Source: Smallanthus sonchifolius (Eukaryota > Streptophyta > Magnoliopsida > Asterales > Asteraceae). From it: 64,000 nucleotides of DNA. The notes under the pieces were generated by a model that made no database searches, had not been told where the DNA came from, and was given only the letters and a program-made list of their open reading frames with translations. Within the stretch, counting starts at the first letter, position 1, and the number at the start of each line of letters is the position of its first letter. Made by a program: the position numbers and the translations under genes. Below are positions 55,715 through 64,000 of this stretch, piece by piece. The DNA lies in contig CM042035.1 in the NCBI GenBank assembly GCA_023525975.1, positions 28,053,001 through 28,117,000 on the forward strand. Reading direction: 5' to 3'.

Positions 55715-55876
55715 AGTTGGTCATGTGTACTTGACAAGTACGCAAGGCAAAAGCCTTGCGTACTTACAAAGTACGCAGGACCAAACTGGTGTGCATGCTA
55801 AGTACTCAGGAACACCCTTCTGCGTACTATCCACGTACACCGATATATAGAATTTGATGCTATAGTTAAGAAGGAG
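55715..55876 (-). repeat. Inverted LTR fragment and polypurine arm right of element K
   Basis: 55719 to about 55850 is an inverted copy of the first palindrome-rich part of K's LTR. It passes into 'tagaatttgatgctatagtt', which is the upstream arm of the PPT2 stem-loop in forward direction, and then into element H's gag. Confidence 0.85.
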
Positions 55877-56156
55877 GAACAAGAGATTGAGAAAGCTGGA
55901 AAAACTGGCTAGAATTCAATCAGGTGAAGCTTCCACTAGTTCACCTGCTGCTGTTGAATGCAAGGCTACTGTTCCAGTTAAGAAAAAGAAGAGGTCCTGG
56001 AACAACAAATCTAAAAGTTCTCAATCTCCCAGTCCCAAATCTTCTAAAGATTCATCCATTTTTGACAGTCATGACTGTGAGTTATTAGAGGTTGTTTATT
56101 TTGAGAAAGACGGACGACCCAAGACCACTATGGCTTGGGTCTCCAAATCTAACTAA
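55860..56156 (+). pseudogene. Element H gag C-terminus
   Basis: Basic, Ser-rich end of gag ('VKKKKRSWNNKSKSSQSP'), closing with 'KDGRPKTTMAWVSKSN' and a TAA. The same ending, also with a TAA, is found in element I. Protease follows in the same frame after a second stop (TGA at 56166-56168). Confidence 0.75.
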
Positions 56157-56171
56157 CCGGTTTTGTGACTC

Positions 56172-57083
56172 GTGCAGGGACATCCGAAAGGTACTATCTC
56201 TAATCGTTGGTATGTAGATAGTAGATGCTCCCGGCACATGACAGGCAACATGTCTCTGCTTCAAGATGTAAAACCATTCAGAGGCGGCTATGTGACCTTT
56301 GCTGGAGAGAAAGGCGGTAGCATCACGTGTAAAGGCGTGGTTTCAAATGGTTGTGTCAGCTTCGACAACGTCAACTACTGCGAGCAGCTGAAACATAACC
56401 TGTTGAGTGTCTCCCAGATGTGCGACAAGGAGTACTCGGTTATGTTTGACAAGACTAAATGCATGATTCTCAAACCTGGTTTTGAGGTTCCTGAAGACTG
56501 GATTCTGATGCGTGCGCCAAGAACGAATGATACCTATCAGATCGACATGAGCGTGGCGAAAACCATATCTTCAGTTGTTACTTGTTTGATTACCAAAGCG
56601 ACAGAGCTTGACTCAATATTGTGGCATAGGAAACTCGGACACATTTCTTATCGAAAAATGAATCATCCTGTCCGAAGCGGTTTGGTAACCAGTGTTCATA
56701 AGCTAAGATTTACCGTTGCAGATGATTGTATGCCTTGTAAAGAGGGCAAACAACAACGGAAGTCTCACAAGCCCATGCTCCAAAACTCCATCGATACCCA
56801 TTTGGAGCTATTACATATGGATCTGTTTGGCCACATAAGTATCAGGAGTATTGGAGGTAAGTCATACTGTCTGGTTGTAACTGATGATTTCTCACGTTTT
56901 TCTTGGGTGCATTTTTTAGGTACAAAGGACGAGACTGCTGATATTCTTCAATACCTGATCCTGAACTTGGAATCTCTTTGCAAGTTGAAGGTTAGAAGAA
57001 TAAGGAGTGATAACGGAACTGAATTCAAGAATAATTTGATGGAACTTTTCTGTCTCAAGAAGGGGATCCGTCACGATTGTTGA
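56172..57083 (+). pseudogene. Element H protease and integrase
   Basis: Protease motif 'WYVDSRCSRHMTGN', with R in place of the usual G of DSG, is at residues 13-26. Integrase follows with its zinc-binding region ('LWHRKLGHISYRKMN', 'CMPCKEGKQ') and catalytic core ('HMDLFGHISIRSIGGKSYC', 'RRIRSDNGTEFKNN'). The frame ends at 57081 because about 35 bases just before the catalytic Glu are deleted and a short duplicated segment is inserted. Confidence 0.88.
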
Positions 57084-57121
57084 ATTCACGAATTTAGTGC
57101 CCCGTACGGAAGAACAGAACC

Positions 57122-57463
57122 TTGATTGAGAGTGCAAGGACAATGCTGTCAGATGCAAAGCTTCCTGTCACTTTCTGGGCAGAAGCAGTTAATACAGCTT
57201 GTCACCTCTTGAACAGAGTTCTGGTTGTGAAGAGGCACAACAAGACTTGCTACGAGTTGATCAACAATCGACCTCCCAATCTTGACTACCTAGTTCCTTT
57301 TGGTAGTACCTGTTCCTTATTGCTACAATACAAAGACCGCAAGTCTAAGTTTCATGCAAAAGCGGTGGAAGGCATCTTCTTAGGATATGTTGCCAACTCG
57401 CCTTGCAAGAGAGTGCACAATATAGGAACTCGTACTGTCGAGGAATGGTTTAAAGTGGATTAA
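57122..57463 (+). pseudogene. Element H integrase C-terminal part
   Basis: Continues the integrase ('LPVTFWAEAVNTACHLLNRV', 'EGIFLGYVANS'). It ends at a TAA at 57461. Confidence 0.85.
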
Positions 57464-57961
57464 AGTAAACATAGCATTCCACCAGAACCAACTGGTCCAG
57501 CTTGGGGTTTTGATTATGATGCGCTATTCAAGTCTTTCAACCTTCCTGATTTGTCTGCCGCTGACGCCACAAATGTGTATGAATTATTTGGTGGCGGTAA
57601 TGACTCCAGTTTCTCAACCCGTGAAACTGTACCGATTGTAACTCCCGATTCCAATGCTGCAACTGCATCTGGAACTCATGATAGTGATAACATTGAAGAT
57701 GTTCATGTTGACGGAAATGACGCTCAAGCTAATCCTAATGCTCGGGTAGGAAATAACGCTCCAGCTAATCCAATCAACATTGAATCTTCTTCTTCTGGAA
57801 CAAAGGATATGGGGGAGTTGAGCACAAACCTTGATTCAGAAATTCAGGAACCGAATGTACCAGAGACGAGAGTGCATAAGAATCATCCAATTGACAACAT
57901 TATTGGTGATCCTCATGCCGGTGTTTAGACTCGTCATAGAACCATTACTGAGAACACTAGT
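57464..57961 (+). pseudogene. Element H pol linker
   Basis: Low-complexity Asn/Ser/Asp-rich linker, ending 'RVHKNHPIDNIIGDPHAGV' and a stop (TAG at 57926), the usual end of the Ty1 integrase-reverse transcriptase linker. Confidence 0.75.
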
Positions 57962-58456
57962 TTGTACTCTGAGATACTTGACACTGGTGTCATGGAAACA
58001 TGTTTGCATGCTGCATTCGTGTCCCAGTTAGAGCAGAAAAATGTGAAGGAGGCTCTCGCTGACCACTGCTGGATTGAGGCGATGCAAGAAGAACTGTCTC
58101 AATTCCAAAAGTTGCATGTGTGGGATTTGGTTGACTTGCCACGAGGCGTACAACCAATTGGAACCAGATGGGTGTTCAAGTGTAAGACGGATGATCGTCA
58201 TGTCGTAGTGAAGAATAAAGCAAGGTTGGTTGTTCAGGGTTTTTATCAACAAGAGGACTTAGATTACACTGAAGTATATGCCCCAGTTGCTAGACTTGAG
58301 GCCATTCGACTGTTTCTGGCTTATGCCTCCAATGTCGGCTTCAAGGTCTATCAACTTGATGTGAAAAGTGCTTTCCTGTATGGAAAAGTTCATGAAGAGG
58401 TCTATGTCACTCAACCTCCCAGCTTTGAAGATCCGCATAATATCAATAAAGTGTGA
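57962..58456 (+). pseudogene. Element H reverse transcriptase, first part
   Basis: 'CWIEAMQEELSQFQKLHVWD' through 'GTRWVFKCKTDDR' and 'VYQLDVKSAFLYGKVHEEVY', which contains the first catalytic Asp. A frameshift near 58450 joins it to the next piece. Confidence 0.9.
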
Positions 58457-58727
58457 CAAAGCACTTTATGGTCTTCATCAAGCACCTCGGGCATGGTATG
58501 AGACGTTATCAAAACATCTACTGTCAAATGGTTTCGACCGTGGACAGATTGACTCGACCCTCTTCATTCGAAAAGCAGGACGTGATATTCTTCTTGTACA
58601 AGTGTATGTCGACGACATTATCTTTAGGTCTACAAATGAAGAGATGTGTAGGGAATTCGAACAGGTGATGAAGTCTAAGTTTGAGATAAGTAACATGGGT
58701 GAATTGTCGTTCTTCCTAGGTCTGTAA
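58453..58727 (+). pseudogene. Element H reverse transcriptase, catalytic part
   Basis: 'CDKALYGLHQAPRAWYETLS' and the catalytic YVDD in 'VQVYVDDIIFRST', ending 'GELSFFLGL' with a stop (TAA at 58725). Confidence 0.9.
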
Positions 58728-58772
58728 GTCAGTCAAAGAGAGGATGGTATCTATCTACATCAAACTAAGTAT

Positions 58773-59567
58773 GTGCAGGACATCTTGACAAAATACAAGA
58801 TGAATGATAGCAGTACTTATGGCACACCTATCCCCGTCAATCACGGTCTGCATCCAGACAAAGATGGAAAGGATGTAGATTGCAAATTGTACCGTGGGAT
58901 GATCGGATCTCTTATGTATCTCACAGCTTCAAGGCCCGACATAATTTTTGCTGTATGCTTATGCTCAAGGTTTCAGTCACAACCAAAGGAGTCTCATATA
59001 ATAGATGTCAAGAGAATATTCGGATACTTGAAATGGAAACCCCGATTGGGTCTTTGGTACTCAAAGCAGCAGTCATTTGACCTCAAAGCCTATACTGATT
59101 CAGACTATGGCTGTTGTAACCTTGATAGAAAGTCAACTTCTGGTGGATGTCAATTCTTGGGAGACAGGCTGGTTTCCTAGCAGTGTAAGAAGCAGTCAAC
59201 GGTTTATGTCTCAACTTGGGAAGCAGAGTACATTGCTGCAGCGAGCGGTTGTTCTCAGATATTGTGGATTCAGCAGCAATTGATAGACTACGGCTTAAAC
59301 TTCACTGGAACTCCACTGTTCATTGACAAAAATGCCTCCATGTCCATCACAAACAACCCGGTGAAACATTCCAAAACTAAACATATTGAAATTCGCCATC
59401 ATTTCATCCGTGATTGTGCTGAAAAGCATCTCATTGAACTTGTAAAGGTTCACACGGATGACAACTTTGCAGAACTTTTCACTAAGACGTTTGATCGAAC
59501 CCGTTTTGAGCATCTTGTGAACTTGATAGGAATGTTCAATCCTTTCTTAAATCAATTCAATTCATGA
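58773..59567 (+). pseudogene. Element H reverse transcriptase end and RNase H
   Basis: 'MQDILTKYKMNDSSTYGTP', 'YRGMIGSLMYLTASRPDII' and RNase H from 'LKAYTDSDYGCCNLDRKSTS', with an in-frame TAG (a TGG codon by family comparison) at 59178. It continues to 'NNPVKHSKTKHIEIRHHF' and ends at 59567. The stop is the only break. Confidence 0.9.
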
Positions 59568-60852
59568 AAGTTAAATTTTATTTCTTTTAAGTTTTTTGTA
59601 TTGTTTCTTTTAAGTTTTCAAACTCTTAAATAAAAAAAATAGAAAATGGAGAAAATTTCAAAGTTATCTTGAGAAAAGAGGAAATGATAGTACATCAGAA
59701 ATGATCTAAACGCCATAGACTGAACGTATGGGAAATGATTGCGTCATGCTTACTTGATTGTTTAAATTGTTGTGTTTTTAATCTGCTTATTTACAAGTAA
59801 TTTGAATTGTCAGTAGGCTGTAAGTATCTTTGAATCATTAGTAGTGTGGAAATTAAATCAATGCTACAACTGTGATTTGAACCCATGTTTGCTAGTGTGT
59901 GTGCGTAAAAGAATGCAAAAGATCACTATTAGATACAGGATGTTAGATTTTAACAATAATTTTCTTCTGAGACCAGTTTCGGGTTAGGTCGTTAGCACAA
60001 TTACTGCGGTTCATCTCACTGCCCATACTCACAAGTATGCAATGAGAGATTTAATCAAGACGTGTTTTTACATCAACCGTTGAGCATGTATTCACCCTTG
60101 AATCACTCCTGATTCAATGAATTCAAATCCAGATAAAAGTTGGATCCCCTTACCTAAATCTACAAACACCATATTCATTATCCTGAATCATCATACCGAT
60201 ATTCATTGAATAAATCACATGAAACCAAGACAAATGAATCACTCAATTCTGAATCTTATGATTCCTGATAATCCTTATGGATTCTGTTTGATTTTTCCTG
60301 TGCTAATTGATGTAGCCTCATTCTGAAAATTTAGAAAATCATTGGGAAAATCTTAGATGCCTTGAGATAAGTGCAACGTTAGTTCATAGCATAACAGTGG
60401 GGTACACGTTGTATATATTATAATTAAGTACCTTAACACACAAGAACGTGATACAAAGATGCTTATGGTTTCAACTCTTATAATATTGTCAACTTGAATT
60501 TCTTGTTTATGTGCTTATTATGTATGAATAAGTTGTAAACCATGACATGATCCCATATTCTTTGACGTTTATCTTGTATCGTTTTTGCTATAGTTTAGCC
60601 TGATATGATCCTCTGCTCGTGTCTTTGAACAAAAATAGTGTGTGTGTACATACTTGTTTATTTCTATCTAGAAAAGATCAAAAAGATTCTTAGTTTGTGT
60701 ACAGTTCAATTTTCATCAGAAAAGCCAAAAATATTTGTTTTTAACCTTCGTGAATTGAGTTTGAATCCTCTTGATTGAATGTGTTTATCTTGTTCGTTAT
60801 TTGACTTGAAATCTTCATAATTTGAGTTGAAAATTTGAGCACACAAGGGTCT
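59568..60852 (+). other. Non-coding spacer of element H
   Basis: No ORF. The block at 60391-60500 resembles the inverse of 36895-37000 in element I. Confidence 0.55.
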
Positions 60853-60974
60853 CTGCGTACTTATTAAGTGCGCATGAGGTAAACCCTGCGTACTTAACAA
60901 GTACGCAAGACTTAAGTCATGCGTACTTAGTAAGTACGCAAGAGTTAAGTTCTGCGCACTTAACAAGTACGCAC
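60853..60974. repeat. Palindrome array in the spacer of H
   Basis: Four units of GCGTACTT-n3-AAGTACGC or GCGCACTT forms, about 33 bp apart. Confidence 0.9.
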
Positions 60975-60990
60975 GACCTTTTGTATTGGG

Positions 60991-61000
60991 GTATATAAAC
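60991..61000 (+). promoter_or_regulatory. Candidate TATA box downstream of the spacer palindromes in H
   Basis: GTATATAAAC, 17 bases past the last palindrome. This is the same order as in the Ty1 LTRs, but here it is inside the element, 1.3 kb before the extra ORF. Confidence 0.5.
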
Positions 61001-61216
61001 AAGTGTTAAAAAAAATCATCATTCTCTCATTTCAAACCCTCTGTTGAAAACCCTCTGTTGAAAACCCTCTGCTCATATTTCCTCTAAATTTTCGTGTGTT
61101 TCTTAATCGATTTTTCATCCCATTCATTGTTACATCTTCTTATAACAATCATTTGGTGAGAATGTAGAGCCATTTCATCCACAAAATCGATTAGTTTGGA
61201 CCTGTTCTTGAACTTG

Positions 61217-61739
61217 TGTAGGTCCCTATTCGGTGCGTGACGGATCTCTAGACTCGCGGTACGACACGGTGATAACGTGCGGAATCCATGATCAACGTGC
61301 AACGTGTAACTCAATCAACAACAAGGTGTAAATAAATGCTTTGTATTTCCACCACAATATCAGTTTACAATGAATCTCCTATTTCTGTTTGTATTCTGTA
61401 TATTGTCTTTTTACCTGAACAGAAACTGTAACCTTCTATATATAGACCCAAAACTTATATAGGCGAACTTAACAAGTTCGCTTCTAAGGATTCTTAAGTT
61501 CGCCTCTCTAAGACACAGCACCTTAGGCGAACTTACAAGTTCGCTTCTAAAGATGCTTAGGCGAACTTGTTAAGTTCGCCTCTCTACGAACTTACACAGA
61601 ATTTTATCAACAGTTACAAAACATGTCCTAACAGACTCCCTTTTAACTGTTGCTAACAATTCTATCAATTACAAGTCAAAGACTCTAAGACTAAGACATA
61701 ATATCTTCAAGCTCGTTGTCACCAGAATATGCTCCAACA
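61217..61739 (-). mobile_element. Solo LTR M, family of element I
   Basis: Flanked by the duplication ACTTG (61212-61216 and 61740-61744). It contains the whole LTR of the I family (61217-61632) plus the 107 bp up to the outer polypurine joint, ending at TGTTGGAGCATATTCTGG (minus). Palindromes GGCGAACTT are at about 61460-61585. Arms 61608-61616 and 61644-61652 pair around the inner polypurine tract. Confidence 0.92.
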
Positions 61740-61744
61740 ACTTG

Positions 61745-62074
61745 TAATGCTAGGGTTTTGATGATAATTTTTGGACCGTGTTTGGGTGTTCTTGACCTAA
61801 ATTGTTACCTAAAACATGGTTTAATGCATTAATCGAACCTCAATCTTCAAGAATTTGTCCTTAACTTGTATTGATTTTGGTTTTTGACTCTGTGGTGCCG
61901 CGACTAAGCGTCGGACACTTTCTAGGTCAAAATTGACCGGGTACATGTCATTGCTAATGGTGTTGGTTCCATAGGTTATAACGATGTGTTTCAACCTTGT
62001 GGTAACCTTAATCCACGGCTAAGACTCACGTCGAATGAGGTTTTGGATTTTGAAATATTTCTAAGTGTCACTAC
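61745..62074 (+). other. Spacer between solo LTR M and second palindrome array
   Basis: Non-coding, nothing recognised. Confidence 0.5.
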
Positions 62075-62163
62075 TTACGCACTTAGTAAGTACGCAAGGT
62101 ATACCTCCTGCGTACTTACTAAGTACGCAAGAAGAAATCCCTGCGTACTTACTAAGTACGCAG
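62075..62163. repeat. Second palindrome array, just upstream of the extra ORF of H
   Basis: Three units of GCGTACTT-n3-AAGTACGC, 130-215 bp before the ATG. The last one (CCTGCGTACTT-n3-AAGTACGCAGG) is perfect. Confidence 0.9.
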
Positions 62164-62274
62164 GAGGGGCAATCCTGAAAAATTTCTAAGTCTGGAATTA
62201 CATTCTATGTGAAAGTGTTATACCCAGTTTGTTTCTTTCAATTCCAATGAGTCTACTTGTTCTTATTGTGTTTA

Positions 62275-62291
62275 TTGTTCGTTTTTGCAGT
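62275..62291 (+). promoter_or_regulatory. Candidate 3' splice site before the extra ORF of H
   Basis: 'gttcgtttttgcag' followed by TGATGG. A pyrimidine-rich run and CAG end two bases before the ATG. Element F has 'attgttttag' then TGAAG at the same place (about 31995-32005, minus). Confidence 0.4.
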
Positions 62292-62292
62292 G

Positions 62293-64000
62293 ATGGCTCG
62301 TGCTTTTACCAGTGAATTCAATCTTCTGGCACTTACCGAACCGGAATGGAAGGGTGCTACACTTCAATATAGAGAGATAGTTGATTTCTTGAATCATTCA
62401 AAGATCAGCTATGCTATATCAGCAGATCCAATAGTTTCAAGACCGTACCTGGAGCAGTTCTGGGAGACAGTAACCTATGCTATATCAGCTATGCTAGATC
62501 AGCTATGCTATATCAGCAGATCATGATTGCACAGTAACCCCTAATGTCATTCGGGCTACTGTTGCGGGTCATGACATTGCCTTTTCTGAGGACAAGATTA
62601 GAAGGGTCTTACAGCTCCGGGATCTCGCCATCGACCCAACTGCCTATCCTGATTACTTTGTGGATGGGTGTTGGAGGCAACGTATGGGATATGTCGGTGT
62701 ACGAGATTATTCATCATACAAGAAGATGTGGGTGCTAGATCGGTGGAGGTACTTTGCCCACGTGATGATCATGTGCTTTTCTTCCAGGAAGGCGGGGAAG
62801 GATGCTATGGGACATGATCTTGCAGCAGCCATGGTTGGCTTATATCTCAACATGGGTTATAACTTCTCAAGATACATCTTCAAGGCCTTACCGATCAGAT
62901 CAATACGGCTGAGAGGTTTAGATTCCTGTTATACCCAAGATTTGTGCAACTACTGATCAATGATGCGTTGCCAAATCTGCCTGCTATTGGGGAGAGACTG
63001 CAAGTAAAGCGGGTGGCAAAGAGAGTTTTCTCACAATTCCTAACGCCAGGCAGTGTAAAACCTACCCCTGAGCATACCCCACTCTTTGGCCACCTGATTA
63101 ATGAAGCGTATGTGGCACCAGCTGATTGGAGATGGTTTAGTCATGAGTCTGAGCCGGAACTCAGTGAACATTCTGATGAACAATAAGGAGACGAGGAAGA
63201 TGAGAGTGAGGATGATTTGTCTGAAGAAGAAGGAGATGAAGAACAGGTAGTTGGAGGTGCTGAAGATTCCGACTCAGAATCGACTGAGTCAGATTCATCT
63301 GAGTCTGATGATGCACCGTCCGAGGCACACCCAAGAAGACTGACGAAGGTGACCCTTCCCGATTCATCTTCCAAGTGAAAACGACAACAGACGAGCAGTG
63401 AATATGAACCCGAATCTGATTCAGATGCTGCTATAGAGAGGCGCAGAAGGGAAACTATAAATAAGCGTCGGGGAGATAGGCAACATCAGCTTATTCTTTG
63501 TGAGGTGGAAGTCGGTGCTCAGAGGCAAGAAACAGTGACGGCTGTGAACACTGAATCAACTTCTACTTCACCATCACAACAACTTTACAGGCGACAGCGG
63601 AGGAGGCCACGCATAACACCCGATGTGGCTATCACTGCTATCACAGAGGAGGTTCCTATGATAGTGTCCCTCCCTGTGCAATCAGTCCAAATGGCGGTGA
63701 CATCTCCATTTCAAACTGAGTCTGTCACCATCACACCTACCACCATTCAAACAACCACAATCCCTACCTCAATCCCCACAACCACTCTTCAACACATCAG
63801 TGAACCATTTCATGAGTTAGACTTTACTCATGGTTTTGATTTCGATGAAATCTTCACCTTCCCTACTCATTAGGCCGAAGCGTCATCGTCCAGAGGCCCT
63901 GATCCTAGAGATGCACGGATCACAACTCTAGAGACTCAAGTGGCTGGATTACTTGAAACAGTACGGAAATCGAGGGAAGAGTCTGACAAGAAACAGGGAC
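62293..64000 (+). pseudogene. Extra ORF of element H, runs off the window
   Basis: Starts at the ATG at 62293. The helical N-terminal domain ('YREIVDFLNHSKISYAIS', 'LLYPRFVQLLINDALP') aligns with F and G. A local duplication at 62475-62522 shifts the frame, as does another change near 62890. Then come an acidic Ser/Glu/Asp run (63140-63350), stops near 63184, 63376 and 63871, a basic Arg-rich patch (63430-63480), a Thr-rich region (63640-63790) and the start of a coiled coil ('ITTLETQVAGLL'). The C-terminal domain would lie beyond the window. The function is unknown. Confidence 0.82.

Larger units (their letters stand above)
55860..64000 (+). mobile_element. Element H: Sirevirus-like Ty1 element, both ends outside or lost
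   Basis: End of gag, protease, integrase, reverse transcriptase, RNase H, a 2.7-kb spacer (including solo LTR M) and the extra ORF, which runs off the window. Its 5' LTR and most of gag are missing at the junction with K. The GCGTACTT palindromes in the spacer are those of D and K, which suggests (inference) that H belongs to their autonomous family. Confidence 0.88.

Noticed and set aside
62257..62292. Hydrophobic N-terminus (upstream ATG at 62257) as a signal peptide of the extra ORF of H
   Set aside because: The hydrophobic residues come from the pyrimidine tract of the likely splice acceptor. The ATG at 62293 aligns better with F.

Overview
The window looks like intergenic plant DNA, probably from a composite (Asteraceae) and certainly a eudicot-type genome. 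I found no intact host gene, rRNA gene or tRNA gene. Almost all of it is LTR retrotransposons nested inside one another, plus one small hAT-type DNA transposon. The organism call is inference from the mix of Ty3 Tekay-type chromoviruses and Ty1 Sirevirus-type elements with an extra ORF.

Region by region. (1) 218-8808: a Ty3/Gypsy Tekay-type element 'A' (minus strand), complete but full of stops and frameshifts, with target duplication GTAAC. It sits in the tail of an older Ty3 element 'E' (minus). (2) E's gag lies at 9647-10846 and restarts at 15781-15802. A solo Ty3 LTR 'O' (10847-15775, duplication GGTCT) splits it. O itself carries a 2.64-kb non-autonomous Ty1 element 'B' (11308-13948, duplication CCAAC) with an intact 418-codon ORF. 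E's primer site is at 16477, and its 5' LTR runs 16492-22508 and carries a non-coding Ty1 element 'D' (17963-20970, duplication AAATG). (3) 22509-27190: AT-rich sequence with a Ty1 LTR and its partial copy, a hAT MITE (25100-25624, duplication CTTAGATG) and a decayed acidic/coiled-coil ORF. (4) ~27190-42563: Sirevirus-like Ty1 element 'F' (minus), split by a solo Tekay-like LTR 'N' (28521-30095), a gag-only Ty1 element 'I' (35598-41007, duplication AAAAG) and a Cassandra LTR with a 5S-rRNA-like segment (41887-42203). (5) 42569-52709: Sirevirus-like element 'G' (minus), inserted in F's integrase. (6) 52710-55714: non-coding element 'K', a sister of D, in G's gag, ending in a fold-back. (7) 55860-64000: Sirevirus-like element 'H' (plus), with a solo LTR 'M' (61217-61739, duplication ACTTG), running off the end.

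What ties the window together is non-coding structure. The LTRs carry arrays of short palindromes whose sequence differs by family (GCGTACTT..AAGTACGC, GGCGAACTT..AAGTTCGCC, TTTTCGATCGAAAA, GAAACTA..TAGTTTC). In the Ty1 LTRs the arrays lie just upstream of a TATA box. They recur in internal leaders just upstream of gag or of the extra ORF. The same GCGTACTT array occurs in the LTR of the unrelated Ty3 element A. In several Ty1 elements the polypurine tract next to the 3' LTR lies in the loop of a stem-loop whose arms differ between families but still pair. Two fold-back rearrangements (ends of I and K) have their junctions at these structures.

Elements F, G and H also carry a second long ORF 1.5-2.7 kb beyond RNase H. 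It has an N-terminal helical domain, an acidic linker, a coiled coil and a C-terminal WxYD/WYY domain. Element B encodes only the C-terminal part, in an open frame.
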